Origin: Halomonas huangheensis
GTDB lineage: Bacteria; Pseudomonadota; Gammaproteobacteria; Pseudomonadales; Halomonadaceae
NCBI RefSeq assembly: GCF_001431725.1
Contig: NZ_CP013106.1
Location: 2,666,001 to 2,730,000, forward strand
DNA: 64,000 nt
Direction: 5' to 3'
Positions 19,919 to 29,517 of this stretch are shown here, one piece after another (position 1 is the first letter of the stretch; every line of letters begins with the position of its first letter). A program made the translations under genes and the position numbers. The notes below the pieces were generated by a model, which searched no databases, was not told the origin of the DNA, and saw only the letters and a program-made list of their open reading frames with translations.

Positions 19919-22900
19919 ATGACAACCTTTTCGCCGCTTGATCCGCCGCGTCCGCGTGGCACCAGAGACACTCTGTTCTGGCTGGAGCCACCGGGCGCCG
20001 CCACGGCATTGGCTCTGTCGCGCCTCGCCACTGATGCGCCACTACTGGTGATCACTGCCGATACCACTGAGGCTGTGCGACTGGAGAACGAGTTGCAGTT
20101 TCTCGCCGAGGTGGCGGTATTGCCGTTCCCTGACTGGGAAACCCTGCCGTACGATAGCTTCTCGCCGCACCAGGACATCGTTTCCGCTCGACTACGTACC
20201 CTGCGCCATCTGCAGGACGGCGTGCATGGCATTGTACTGGTGCCCATCAACACCCTGATGCAGCGCCTGTCGCCAGTGGACTATATCGCTGGGCGAGTAT
20301 TGACGCTGGAAACCGGCGAAAAGCTGGATCGCGAAGCCTTTCGAGAGAAGCTCTCCCGCGCGGGTTATCGTGCCGTGGAGACCGTCTACGAGCCCGGCGA
20401 ATACGCTCTGCGTGGCGCACTGATCGACCTCTTTCCCATGGGTAGCGATGCGCCGCTGCGTATCGACCTGTTCGACGATGAGATCGACTCCTTGAGGGTG
20501 TTCGATCCAGACAATCAGCGTAGTGCCGGCAAGATCGAGCGTATAGATCTACTTCCTGCGCACGAATATTCACTGTCACGCTCGGCGATTGCCTGCTTCC
20601 GCGAAGGCTTCGAGACCCTGTTCGATGTCGACCCGCGCCAATGCCCACTATACGTCGACGCCCTCAAGGGCATCCCCTCCCCCGGGCTCGAGCAATATCT
20701 GCCACTGTTCTTCGAGGAAACCGCGTCGTTGTTCGACCACCTCGCCGAAGGCACTCGCGTGGCCATGTTGCCGGGTGTACGCGACGCAGCCACGCACCAT
20801 TGGCAAGCCATCAGCAGCCGGTATGAAAATCTGGGGGTAGACCCGACCCGGCCATTACTGCCACCCCATCGCGCCTTTATTCCCGAGGCGGAGCTGTTCG
20901 GGCTGATCAAGCATCACCCTCGGATCGAACTGGTTCGCGACCATGACCACCCTCATGCCATCGCTCCGCTGGCGGCTCCTGCGCCGCAAGTGGCCATCAA
21001 TGCTCGAGCCCATCAACCGCTGGCAGCGCTCGACAAATGGCTCCAGCAACATGGCGAACAACGGGTGTTGTTTGTTGCCGAATCACGCGGACGTCGCGAA
21101 GCGTTGGAAGAGACGCTGTCTCCGGTCGCTGCAAACCTACCGGTCGTTGCATCGTTCACGGAGTTTCTCGATAGTGACGCACCACGCGCCATCGCCGAGG
21201 GCGAACTGGCTTCGGGGGCAGAACTGACCGACGCAGGCATCACTCTGATCACCGAAACAGAGCTGATCGGTGAAGTGGTGCGACAGACTCGGCGTCAGGG
21301 CAAGGCCACCGACGACAACGAGATGGCCATCCGTCACCTGTCGGAGCTCAAACCGGGCGCGCCTGTGGTCCACCAGGCACACGGTGTCGGGCGCTATCGC
21401 GGCCTGGAAACCCTCGAAGCCGGTGGCCAGGCCGCTGAGTTCGTGTGCCTGGAATACGCAGAAGGCGCCAGGCTCTACGTGCCAGTGGATAGCCTGCAAC
21501 TGATCTCACGATATGCCGGCGCCGATGATGAGCTTGCACCACTACACCGTCTAGGCTCTGAACAGTGGGACAAGGCACGCCGCAAGGCGGCAGAGAAGAT
21601 TCGCGATACCGCCGCCGAACTGCTGGACATCTATGCCCGACGCGAGGCTCGCGAAGGCTACGCCTGCCAGGCCCCGGATGACGAATATGCCCGCTTCGTG
21701 GCCAACTTCCCCTTCGAGGAAACCGCCGATCAGCGCGTGGCCATTCAGGCGGTAATCGCCGACATGACGGCTCCTCGCCCCATGGATCGCGTGGTGTGTG
21801 GCGATGTCGGCTTCGGCAAGACCGAGGTTGCCATGCGCGCCGCCTTCCTCGCCGTGCAATCCGAGCGCCAGGTCGTAGTACTGGTGCCGACCACCCTGCT
21901 CGCCCGTCAGCACTATGAGAATTTCCGCGACCGCTTCGCCGACACCGCTGTCAATATCGAACTGATCTCCCGCTTTACCAGTGGCAGTGGGCAGAACGAA
22001 ACCCTCGAGCGTATCCGTGACGGCAAGTCCGATATCATCATCGGCACTCACAAACTGCTGTCTCGTCAGCTCAGCTTCCCACGCCTGGGACTAGCCATCA
22101 TCGACGAGGAGCATCGTTTCGGTGTCGCACAGAAAGAGCGGCTCAAAGGCATGCGCAGCGAAGTCGATGTACTGACGCTGACCGCCACACCGATCCCGCG
22201 GACACTGAACATGGCAATGAGTGGCATTAGAGATCTGTCGATCATTGCCACCCCTCCTGCCCGCCGCTTGTCGGTCAAGACGTTTGTCCAACAGCGCGAG
22301 GAAGCGGTGATCAAGGAGGCCATCCTGCGCGAGATCCTGCGTGGCGGTCAGGTCTACTACCTGCACAATGAGGTCAAGACCATCGAGGCCGCCGCCGAGA
22401 AACTGCGGGAACTGGTCCCGGAAGCCCGTGTCGGCGTTGCCCATGGCCAGCTACCCGAGCGCTCGCTGGAGCGCGTGATGTCGGACTTCTACCACAAGCG
22501 CTTCAACGTGCTGGTGTGCTCGACCATCATCGAAACCGGGATCGATGTGCCTACCGCCAACACCATCATCATCGAACGCGCCGACAAGTTTGGTCTCGCC
22601 CAGTTGCACCAATTACGCGGCCGCGTTGGCCGCAGCCACCATCAGGCCTATGCATACCTGCTGGCACCGCCGCCCCGCGCCATGACCCGAGACGCCCTCA
22701 AGCGCCTCGAGGCCATCGGTCAGGCCGAGGATCTTGGTGCAGGCTTCACCCTGGCCAGTCATGACATGGAAATTCGTGGCGCAGGCGAGCTTCTGGGCGA
22801 CGAACAGAGTGGACAGATGGAAGCCATTGGTTACAGCCTCTATATGCAGATGCTCGATCGTGCGGTGAAGGCCATCCGTGAAGGCCGCACTCCGAATATC

Positions 22901-23368
22901 GAGGCCCCGCTGGAACAAGGTGTCGAAGTTAGCCTCAATCTTCCTGCGTTGATCCCCGACGACTACCTGCACGATGTGCAGCAACGACTGGTAATGTACA
23001 AGCGAATTGCCAATACTCAGAATGATGGCGAACTCAAGGAGCTTCGCGTCGAGATGATCGACCGCTTTGGGCTTCTACCCGGCCCGGTCAAGACACTACT
23101 GCGCCAGACCCGCCTGAGGCATAGAGCCGAACGCCTGGGGGTTGCGCGTCTCGAGGCCGGCGCAGAGCGTGGACGCATCATTTTCGGGCGACACACAGCG
23201 GTGGACCCGCTGGTGCTGGTTGAGATGATTCAGCATGCACCACAGACCTATCGACTGGAAGGCGCCGACACATTGCGCTTCCAGTCCTCGATGGACAACG
23301 AAGAGGCTCGCTTTCAGGCCGTCGAGCAGTTGCTGGACACTCTCAACCGCAAGACAGAGGCAGCCTGA
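19919..23368 (+). CDS. mfd: Transcription-repair coupling factor
   Basis: 1,149 residues, full length. N-terminal UvrB-homology region, RNA polymerase interaction domain beginning PGAPVVHQAHGVGRYRGL (near residue 480), then the RecG-like SF2 translocase: Walker A CGDVGFGKTEVAMRAAF, DEEH box IIDEEHRFGV, motif III TATPIPRTLNM and QLRGRVGRS. It displaces RNA polymerase stalled at lesions and recruits UvrA. The ATG at 19919 gives a standard N terminus, but no strong RBS precedes it and the start lies soon after repeat copy B. Confidence 0.97.
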   Translation: MTTFSPLDPPRPRGTRDTLFWLEPPGAATALALSRLATDAPLLVITADTTEAVRLENELQFLAEVAVLPFPDWETLPYDSFSPHQDIVSARLRTLRHLQDGVHGIVLVPINTLMQRLSPVDYIAGRVLTLETGEKLDREAFREKLSRAGYRAVETVYEPGEYALRGALIDLFPMGSDAPLRIDLFDDEIDSLRVFDPDNQRSAGKIERIDLLPAHEYSLSRSAIACFREGFETLFDVDPRQCPLYVDALKGIPSPGLEQYLPLFFEETASLFDHLAEGTRVAMLPGVRDAATHHWQAISSRYENLGVDPTRPLLPPHRAFIPEAELFGLIKHHPRIELVRDHDHPHAIAPLAAPAPQVAINARAHQPLAALDKWLQQHGEQRVLFVAESRGRREALEETLSPVAANLPVVASFTEFLDSDAPRAIAEGELASGAELTDAGITLITETELIGEVVRQTRRQGKATDDNEMAIRHLSELKPGAPVVHQAHGVGRYRGLETLEAGGQAAEFVCLEYAEGARLYVPVDSLQLISRYAGADDELAPLHRLGSEQWDKARRKAAEKIRDTAAELLDIYARREAREGYACQAPDDEYARFVANFPFEETADQRVAIQAVIADMTAPRPMDRVVCGDVGFGKTEVAMRAAFLAVQSERQVVVLVPTTLLARQHYENFRDRFADTAVNIELISRFTSGSGQNETLERIRDGKSDIIIGTHKLLSRQLSFPRLGLAIIDEEHRFGVAQKERLKGMRSEVDVLTLTATPIPRTLNMAMSGIRDLSIIATPPARRLSVKTFVQQREEAVIKEAILREILRGGQVYYLHNEVKTIEAAAEKLRELVPEARVGVAHGQLPERSLERVMSDFYHKRFNVLVCSTIIETGIDVPTANTIIIERADKFGLAQLHQLRGRVGRSHHQAYAYLLAPPPRAMTRDALKRLEAIGQAEDLGAGFTLASHDMEIRGAGELLGDEQSGQMEAIGYSLYMQMLDRAVKAIREGRTPNIEAPLEQGVEVSLNLPALIPDDYLHDVQQRLVMYKRIANTQNDGELKELRVEMIDRFGLLPGPVKTLLRQTRLRHRAERLGVARLEAGAERGRIIFGRHTAVDPLVLVEMIQHAPQTYRLEGADTLRFQSSMDNEEARFQAVEQLLDTLNRKTEAA

Positions 23369-23498
23369 ACATATTGCATCCCAGCTCCCTCCCGGGGCTG
23401 GCATTGATAGCCGAGTGCAGGCAAGCTATGCGCATTCGAATTACCGCTAAACAGTGACTGGCTAATCCCCGGTCAGGTTTCCACAATTGAGTCGAGAC

Positions 23499-24563
23499 AT
23501 GACATCAATGATATCCCACCTCGTCCCCCGCTCCCTGGCCCGTATCGCCATCTCCATTGGTGTTGTCGGAGCCCTGGCTTCTTCAATGGCAAGCGCCGAG
23601 GAACTGCCGCGCGGCTACTATGAACTGCCTGATGAAGGCGATCTGATCGGTAGCGTATACAGCGTCGCCGCTGAGGAAGATGACACACTGATTTCCATCG
23701 GACATGAGCATGGACTGGGCTACAACGCCATGGTGCGCGCCAATCCTGATGTCAGCGTCTGGTATCCCGGCGAAGGCACCGAAGTCGTGATCCCCGGTCA
23801 GTTCATCCTGCCTGACGCACCACGCAGCGGCATCGTCGTCAACGTCGCCGAAATGCGTCTCTACTACTATCCCGCCAACAGCGATGTCGTCCAGACGTAC
23901 CCGATCGCTGTCGGCCGCATGGACTGGAAGACCCCTCTCGGCGCCACCACCATTACTGAAATGACGCGCAACCCTTCCTGGTATCCGCCTGCCTCCATTC
24001 GCCGCGAGCATGCCGAAGCCGGCCGGCCGCTGCCTGGCGTCGTCCCGCCCGGACCGGAAAACCCTATGGGCACACGCAAGATGCGCTTGGGGATTCCCGG
24101 CTACCTGATCCATGGCACCAACAAGCCTGAAGGTGTCGGCATGCGCGTTACCCATGGCTGTATCCGCATGCTGCCTGAAGATGTCGAGCGCCTGTTCGAC
24201 CAGGTTGGCGTTGGCACTCGTGTACGCCTCGTCAATCAGCCGGTGAAGCTCGGCTGGATGGATGGCGAGCTCTATGCCCAGGTTTACCCTGTGCTGGATG
24301 AGGAAGAGAAAGAGGTCGACAACCTCGAGCGCGTCACCGACGCGATCGAAGATGCTGATGCTGCAGCCAGTGACAGTGATTTCAAGATCGACTACGAACG
24401 CCTCAAGCAAGCCGTAGAGAGCTCTTCCGGCGTTCCCTATGCCCTGATCACTCCGGAGCCCCAGGAGCCTCAGCCGCTGCCCGGAACGCTGTATGACCAC
24501 ATCGAGCTGGTCAGCGCAGCAGCAGATGTCGAAGAAGACGAGGTAGAGAGCAAGGAAGGCTGA
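23499..24563 (+). CDS. L,D-transpeptidase (ErfK/YbiS type, YkuD fold) with LysM-like domain
   Basis: About 354 residues. A signal peptide ends at ASA before EELPRG. A LysM-like stretch follows (about residues 40-100), then the YkuD domain with catalytic motif THGCIRM. The C-terminal 80 residues are acidic and low complexity. The length and the LysM-YkuD order match the enterobacterial enzymes that attach Braun lipoprotein to peptidoglycan. lpp is the next gene, convergent. The start is uncertain: ATG 23499, ATG 23508 or TTG 23487; none has a strong RBS, and all keep the signal peptide. Confidence 0.92.
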   Translation: MTSMISHLVPRSLARIAISIGVVGALASSMASAEELPRGYYELPDEGDLIGSVYSVAAEEDDTLISIGHEHGLGYNAMVRANPDVSVWYPGEGTEVVIPGQFILPDAPRSGIVVNVAEMRLYYYPANSDVVQTYPIAVGRMDWKTPLGATTITEMTRNPSWYPPASIRREHAEAGRPLPGVVPPGPENPMGTRKMRLGIPGYLIHGTNKPEGVGMRVTHGCIRMLPEDVERLFDQVGVGTRVRLVNQPVKLGWMDGELYAQVYPVLDEEEKEVDNLERVTDAIEDADAAASDSDFKIDYERLKQAVESSSGVPYALITPEPQEPQPLPGTLYDHIELVSAAADVEEDEVESKEG

Positions 24564-24588
24564 GCGATTTACAGCAATCCTCTCATCA

Positions 24589-24617
24589 AGCGCCCCCAAC
24601 CGGGGGTGCTTTTTTTT
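24589..24617 (+). terminator. Rho-independent terminator after the L,D-transpeptidase gene
   Basis: A 9-bp stem (AGCGCCCCC with GGGGGTGCT, one G-T pair, loop AACC) followed by eight T, 25 bp past the stop. Classic intrinsic terminator. Confidence 0.95.
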
Positions 24618-24673
24618 GGCGAGAAGCTGCGGGCAACGAACGACGAGCTGGCAAAAGCTGGGGTCCAGGCGAG

Positions 24674-24757
24674 CTTACCACTTACCTCTTGCTTCTTACC
24701 CCTTACCTCTCGCCTCTTATTTCTTACCTCTCGCCTCTTACTTCTTACCCCTCCCTA
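24674..24757. repeat. CTT-phased heptad array (copy C, right half)
   Basis: Twelve consecutive 7-bp units, all beginning CTT or CTC (for example CTTACCA, CTTACCT, CTTGCTT, CTCGCCT, CTTATTT). The preceding 50 bp contain GCAACGA and GAGCTGGCAA, both found in the core of copy A, so this seems a variant of the same element. It lies between convergent L,D-transpeptidase and lpp genes. Confidence 0.8.
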
Positions 24758-24782
24758 CCTACAGCTCGAGCGCAGCGTGCCC

Positions 24783-24824
24783 GCAGCCCGTAGCCCGTAG
24801 CCCGTAGCCCGTAGCCCGTAGCCC
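24783..24824. repeat. GTAGCCC heptad array
   Basis: One GCAGCCC and five exact GTAGCCC units in a row, ending 7 bp before the lpp terminator stem. Same 7-bp period as the neighbouring CTT array but a different unit. Confidence 0.9.
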
Positions 24825-24826
24825 GA

Positions 24827-24864
24827 AAACGACAGAGGCCCCACCTTTCGGCGGGGCCTCTGTC
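24827..24864 (-). terminator. Rho-independent terminator of lpp
   Basis: A perfect 12-bp stem (GACAGAGGCCCC with GGGGCCTCTGTC) and, on the minus strand, a trailing TTTT. Begins 36 bp past the lpp stop. Confidence 0.88.
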
Positions 24865-24899
24865 TAAATCATGTCACTCCCCGAGGGGAGAAAGCATGA

Positions 24900-25163
24900 T
24901 TACTTACGCATGGAAGTCTGGAACATGCGGTTCATCTCTTCACGGTTCTGCTGAGACAGCTGCAGAGCCGCTTGTGCGTCACGCTGAGCCTGGGTCGCAG
25001 TAGCCTGAGCCTGGTTAGCAACGCTCAGAGCCTGAGAAGCGTCAGCCTGAGCCTGCTCGGCAGTGGTACGAACTTCTTCCAGAGCGCTGGAAGAAGCGCA
25101 ACCAGCCAGAACGGCCAGAGATGCGGCAGCAGCGGTCAGCTTCAGAGTAGTCTTCAGAGTCAT
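24900..25163 (-). CDS. lpp: Major outer-membrane (Braun/OprI-type) lipoprotein
   Basis: 87 residues. The signal peptide ends in lipobox LAGC (Cys22), giving a 66-residue mature lipoprotein. The rest is an Ala/Gln-rich heptad coiled coil (AQADASQALSVANQAQ and on), as in Lpp/OprI trimers, and the protein ends in MRK; the terminal Lys is the expected attachment point to peptidoglycan. It has a strong AAGGAG site, a perfect -10 box upstream and a strong terminator, fitting very high expression. YkuD transpeptidase genes lie on both sides. Confidence 0.94.
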   Translation of the reverse strand: MTLKTTLKLTAAAASLAVLAGCASSSALEEVRTTAEQAQADASQALSVANQAQATATQAQRDAQAALQLSQQNREEMNRMFQTSMRK

Positions 25164-25285
25164 GGTGTTCTCCTTGAGTCTTCCTTGGTACTTCGTTGGT
25201 GATGCTTACGCATCAGGCTTCCTGCAAAGGCAGGCCTTTCTTGCAGCGACTTGTGCTGCGAAGCACAGGAGTCAAACGCTGTTTT

Positions 25286-25291
25286 ATTATA
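25286..25291 (-). promoter_or_regulatory. -10 box of the lpp promoter
   Basis: A perfect TATAAT on the minus strand, 122 bp upstream of the lpp ATG and just past the stop of the upstream L,D-transpeptidase gene. A TGGACA lies only 12 bp upstream of it, too close for a standard -35, so the -35 element is unclear. Confidence 0.5.
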
Positions 25292-25340
25292 GAAAACGGC
25301 GCTTGTCCAGAGTCTTCGTCGTCCTTTGCGCCCCTAAAGA

Positions 25341-25955
25341 CTAGCGGATGACGACGCGAGTGCCAACTCCAATTAACGAAGCCAGCTGTTCAATTTCCTG
25401 ATTGGTGACAGCGACACAACCATCCGTCCAGTTGAGATTGCGATGGATATTCATGTCACCCTCACCAACACCATGGATGCCAATGTACCCACCCAGCACT
25501 GTATCCTGAGGTGGGCTACGATGACGCCGATAGTAATCGAAATAGGCGTCATAATCATGCTCGGTATATAACCCGGCATCCAGCGCCATGCGCGCATGCA
25601 CAGGCGTCGGATAGTCGAGCCCGATGAAGATGTCGAACTTGCTATCGTAGTTGAAGCGATTGACGTGAAACTCGCCCATTGGCGTGGTTCTGTCGCCCAT
25701 TACACGCTGGACATCAGCACCTCCGCGCCCGAAACGAATGGGGGCGTAACGCGCCAATTCCACGTTACCTCGGTACACCGTCAGGTTGGATTGCTGATTG
25801 TCGATCAGCACCCAAACCTCATTGGTCGAAGTTGGCACAATGGCACGCCGTAACTGATCGTCTATTTCCCCGGTGTTCGCCCAACCAGTCACCGGTAGTA
25901 GCAAGGATGCCCCAAGTATCATTTGGAGCAGATAGCGACGGGTGATTCCAGACAT
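25341..25955 (-). CDS. Short L,D-transpeptidase family protein (YkuD fold)
   Basis: 204 residues. The N terminus TRRYLLQ plus a hydrophobic segment ending GWA resembles a twin-arginine signal peptide, which would mean export in folded form; a Sec signal is possible. The YkuD core has GIHGVGEG and the catalytic DGCVAV segment (His and Cys). No LysM domain is present. It is in the same direction as and directly upstream of lpp, but lpp has its own -10 box. Crosslinking peptidoglycan, tethering Lpp or hydrolysing the tether are all possible. Confidence 0.88.
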   Translation of the reverse strand: MSGITRRYLLQMILGASLLLPVTGWANTGEIDDQLRRAIVPTSTNEVWVLIDNQQSNLTVYRGNVELARYAPIRFGRGGADVQRVMGDRTTPMGEFHVNRFNYDSKFDIFIGLDYPTPVHARMALDAGLYTEHDYDAYFDYYRRHRSPPQDTVLGGYIGIHGVGEGDMNIHRNLNWTDGCVAVTNQEIEQLASLIGVGTRVVIR

Positions 25956-26126
25956 GTCTCTTGAACTCTTTATCGAATTTCAGAAGAACTGGTAATTTTC
26001 TGTTACATCACAAGAAGCAGGTTATACCGCATTCTTTCCGATATCTATACCACCTGCGGAGCACTCTCTTTACATATAGCTACACGCAACACCGGCTACA
26101 TGTATCCAAAAAGAGACAATTAAACC

Positions 26127-26600
26127 TTACCACTCTTCACTCGTCTCACGCAGTGCAGCAATCTCGTCCCGAGCAGCGCGAATACATCGGCGCAATTGTT
26201 CATCCAGCGGTGCCGCTGAGTGGCTGCTGGAAATCAACTGAGCATTGACGGCACCACGTTTCGACCCGGCTCCCTCATCACCATGCAACGCATTCAAGCG
26301 AGTCAGCAACCAACCCAACCAGCTCTCCGGATCGGCCGCCAGGCTGCGAAGTCGCTGCAACTCGGCGATGACATTATCGTCATCATCGCCCAGCAGTAGA
26401 TCCCGCCAGTGGCGGGAATCCAGTTGAGCATGCGTGGAAACATCGCGCAGCAGGGCATCCAGCGCCAACTCGAGCAAGGCCAGGGCCCCCTCCTCGCTGG
26501 CGCAGCGTCGTGCTTCTCGGTGCTCATCGTCACCTGCCTCAATGCCGAGCAACAGTTCCGCCTGATACAAAAGCTGGTTGGTCCTGGCCCTTGGTGTCAC
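26127..26600 (-). CDS. DUF6586-like protein following topA
   Basis: 157 residues, helical, rich in Ala, Leu and charged residues, with no signal peptide or membrane segment. It begins [17 protein letters not shown] and resembles a conserved gammaproteobacterial family found beside topA (my family assignment is from memory of that pattern). GTG start; its first 4 bases overlap the topA stop (GTGA), indicating translational coupling. Function unknown. Confidence 0.75.
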   Translation of the reverse strand: MTPRARTNQLLYQAELLLGIEAGDDEHREARRCASEEGALALLELALDALLRDVSTHAQLDSRHWRDLLLGDDDDNVIAELQRLRSLAADPESWLGWLLTRLNALHGDEGAGSKRGAVNAQLISSSHSAAPLDEQLRRCIRAARDEIAALRETSEEW

Positions 26601-29230
26601 TTGCGCTTGTCCTCTACCTGCCAGGATTTGCCATCAAAGGTCGCTTTCCAGCCGCTTGCCTTGCCCTTGTCATCATCGGTCATCACGAACTGCTCCTTGA
26701 GCTTGCGTGAGAAACGAATCTGCGCCGGCCGGCCATCCGGATCCTGATCCGGAGCATCCAGCAGGTAGTGATACTTGTCCGGTAGTTCGCTGGCGTGAGA
26801 CTTGAGCTCCTTGACCAGCGGCGGACGTGTCTCGCGGTTACGCGGGAACTTGCTGGCCGCAAGGAACAAGCCACTGGCGCCATCACGCAGCACGTAATGG
26901 TCCTCGACCTTCTGACAGGCCAGCTCCGGCATCGGAATCGGGTCCATCTTGGGTGGAGCCACCTCGCCATTGCGCAACAGCTTGCGAGTATTACGGCACT
27001 GATCATTGGTGCAGCCAAAGTATTTCCCGAAACGCCCAGCCTTGAGCTGCATCTCCGAGCCACACTTGTCGCACTCGATGACAGGACCGTCATAGCCTTT
27101 GATACGGAACTTGCCTTCCTCGATGGCATAACCGGAGCAATCCGGGCTGTTGCCGCAGATATGCAACTTGCGATGCTCATCGATCAGGTAGCTGTCCATC
27201 GCCGTCGAACACACCGGACAACGCTGTTTGGCACGCAGTGCGTCGGTTTCCGCATCCTCTCCAGCGTCCGCCGCCACAGCCTCCTCGCCCGGCAACAGGT
27301 CGATGGTGGTCTTGCAGCGCTCCTTGGGCGGCAGATTGTAGCCACTGCAGCCAAGGAAGACGCCCGTAGATGCTGTCCGAATCTGCATCTTGCGTCCACA
27401 GGTAGGACAGTCAATGTCTGTAGGAACCGGCTGATTCGGGCGCATGCCCTCCTCGCTTTCGGCCTCGAGCAGCTCATTGCGGAACTCGTCGTAGAAGGCA
27501 TCCAGCAGTTCCTGCCAGTTGCGCTGGCCTTCCGCCACCTCGTCGAGGTTGTCTTCCATGCGTGCCGTGAAGGAGTAATCCATCAGGTCGGGGAAGGATT
27601 CCTTGAGACGCTCGGTGACGATATCGCCAAGCTTCTCGGCATAGAAGCGCCGGTTCTCGAGCTTGACGTAGCCGCGATCCTGAATGGTCGAGATGATCGC
27701 CGCATAGGTCGACGGGCGGCCGATGCCACGCTTTTCCAGCTCCTTGACCAGGCTGGCCTCGGTATAGCGTGCCGGCGGCTTGGTGAAGTGCTGGCGTGGA
27801 TCCAGCGCTTCCATGGTCATCGCCGTGCCCTGCTGAAGGTCCGGCAGCGACTGGTCTTCGTCCTTGCGGCCCATGGGAGTCATGACCCGTGTATAACCGT
27901 CGAATTTGAGAACCCGGCCACGTGCCTTGAGCTCAAAGCCGTCGACCTCGACCGTCAGTGTGGTCGACAGGTACTCAGCCTGAGTCATCTGGCAGGCCAC
28001 AAACTGGCGCCAGATCAACTCATACAGGCGTTCGGCATCACGCTCCATGCCGCTGAGATCGGTGGCACGACGCTGGACATCCGAGGGCCGGATCGCCTCG
28101 TGCGCTTCCTGAGCGCCTTCCTTGCTTGAATAGCGATTCGGTGATTCCGGCAGATAACGCTTGCCAAACTCACTGCCGATATAGTCACGCGCACTCTCTA
28201 CAGCCTCACCCGAGAGATTGGTTGAGTCGGTACGCATATAGGTAATGTAACCCGCTTCGTAAAGACGCTGGGCAAGGGTCATGGTCTTCTTGACCGAGAA
28301 GCCCAGACGACCACTCGCCGCCTGCTGCAGGGTCGAGGTAATGAAGGGGGCGCCAGGCTTCGAGCGGGTCGGCTTGTCCTCACGCGAGGTAATCGCCAAC
28401 TTTGCCTTGTCGAGTCCGGCAATACGCTCGAGCGTTTCCTTCTCACTGGTAGGACGGAAAGCTCCTTGAGCATCACGAACCAGCTCGAAGCGCACCACTT
28501 CACCATCTGGCGTGGCCAGATCAGTATGAACGTCCCAGAACTCCTCGGGAATAAAGGCACGAATCTCGCGCTCACGCTCAACGATCAGACGCATGGCAAC
28601 CGACTGCACGCGTCCGGCTGACAGCCCCCGGGCAACCTTGGCCCACAACAGTGGCGAGAGCATGAAACCCACCACGCGATCGAGAAAACGGCGCGCCTGC
28701 TGCGCCTCGACACGCGGAATATTCAGAATGCCGGGATCGTCGAAAGCTTCCGTGATCGCGTTGCGAGTGATTTCATTGAAGACCACGCGACGATAACGCT
28801 GCTCATCCCCCCCGATGGTCTCGCGAAGGTGCCAGGCAATGGCTTCCCCCTCGCGATCAAGATCGGTTGCGAGATAGACGGTGTCGGCCTTGGCCGCCAA
28901 CTTCTTGAGTTCAGCGACGACCTTCTCCTTGCCGGGCAGGACCTCATAGGTGGCTTCCCACCCATTGTCCGGGTCGATGCCCATACGACGAATCAACTGC
29001 TGCTGGGCCTTGCGCTTGCGGTAGACCGCCTTTTCATCTGCCGACATCTTGCGCGTGGCTGCCGCCTGACGCGCACGCTCGCTGGGATCGGAAGCAGATT
29101 TGCCCGAGCCGCTGGTCGGCAGATCACGGATATGACCCACACTCGACTTCACGATGAACTCGTTGCCGAGGTATTTGTTGATCGTCTTTGCCTTGGCTGG
29201 CGACTCGACAATGACCAGAGACTTGCCCAT
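26597..29230 (-). CDS. topA: DNA topoisomerase I
   Basis: 877 residues. The start is at ATG 29230 ([16 protein letters not shown]) with GGAG 4 nt upstream. A TOPRIM domain with [17 protein letters not shown] is followed by the type IA core; the active tyrosine lies in [12 protein letters not shown]. Three C-terminal C4 zinc ribbons are visible (CPTCGRK, CPVCSTA, CDKCGSE blocks) plus a basic Pseudomonas-type tail. It relaxes negative supercoils. Operon with the DUF6586 gene. Confidence 0.98.
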   Translation of the reverse strand: MGKSLVIVESPAKAKTINKYLGNEFIVKSSVGHIRDLPTSGSGKSASDPSERARQAAATRKMSADEKAVYRKRKAQQQLIRRMGIDPDNGWEATYEVLPGKEKVVAELKKLAAKADTVYLATDLDREGEAIAWHLRETIGGDEQRYRRVVFNEITRNAITEAFDDPGILNIPRVEAQQARRFLDRVVGFMLSPLLWAKVARGLSAGRVQSVAMRLIVEREREIRAFIPEEFWDVHTDLATPDGEVVRFELVRDAQGAFRPTSEKETLERIAGLDKAKLAITSREDKPTRSKPGAPFITSTLQQAASGRLGFSVKKTMTLAQRLYEAGYITYMRTDSTNLSGEAVESARDYIGSEFGKRYLPESPNRYSSKEGAQEAHEAIRPSDVQRRATDLSGMERDAERLYELIWRQFVACQMTQAEYLSTTLTVEVDGFELKARGRVLKFDGYTRVMTPMGRKDEDQSLPDLQQGTAMTMEALDPRQHFTKPPARYTEASLVKELEKRGIGRPSTYAAIISTIQDRGYVKLENRRFYAEKLGDIVTERLKESFPDLMDYSFTARMEDNLDEVAEGQRNWQELLDAFYDEFRNELLEAESEEGMRPNQPVPTDIDCPTCGRKMQIRTASTGVFLGCSGYNLPPKERCKTTIDLLPGEEAVAADAGEDAETDALRAKQRCPVCSTAMDSYLIDEHRKLHICGNSPDCSGYAIEEGKFRIKGYDGPVIECDKCGSEMQLKAGRFGKYFGCTNDQCRNTRKLLRNGEVAPPKMDPIPMPELACQKVEDHYVLRDGASGLFLAASKFPRNRETRPPLVKELKSHASELPDKYHYLLDAPDQDPDGRPAQIRFSRKLKEQFVMTDDDKGKASGWKATFDGKSWQVEDKRK

Positions 29231-29470
29231 AGCACTCCACAATATTCGCGACGTAGCGGCTTCCTGCGTACGCCGATGGATGACTGCCTCATCCCGACAG
29301 GATGGCGGAAAAATGCGCTTACCCTAACCCAGCACCGAGCATCACGCCAGTCGCAGAGGTCACGGGATGACAAAGTGACATCGCCGGAGGTATGGGCAAG
29401 AGACTAGACGCAAGGCTGTAGCGACGACAAGCCCATTGACGATTATCCTTGCTCCTCTGCCCATAACGCA

Positions 29471-29500
29471 GGATGCCTCCGCTCGATCACGGAGGCATCC
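29471..29500 (-). terminator. Hairpin after the DUF3141 gene
   Basis: An 11-bp stem (GGATGCCTCCG with CGGAGGCATCC) with an 8-nt loop starts 18 bp past the stop. No T-run adjoins. The rest of the 287-bp spacer towards topA shows nothing else I can name. Confidence 0.6.
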
Positions 29501-29517
29501 CGGTCCACTGCTGTGGC

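Noticed and set aside
23375..23402. Possible terminator after mfd (CCAGC ... GCTGG)
   Set aside because: Only a 5-bp uninterrupted stem and no T-run; too weak to list as a feature.
23583..24599. 338-codon minus-strand ORF opposite the L,D-transpeptidase gene
   Set aside because: Covers the true gene and its terminator; composition typical of an antisense shadow.
24674..24824. CRISPR-like array
   Set aside because: The units are 7 bp with no spacers; no cas genes nearby.
26795..28129. 444-codon ORF antisense to topA
   Set aside because: Shadow of the topA frame; no RBS and no recognisable domain.
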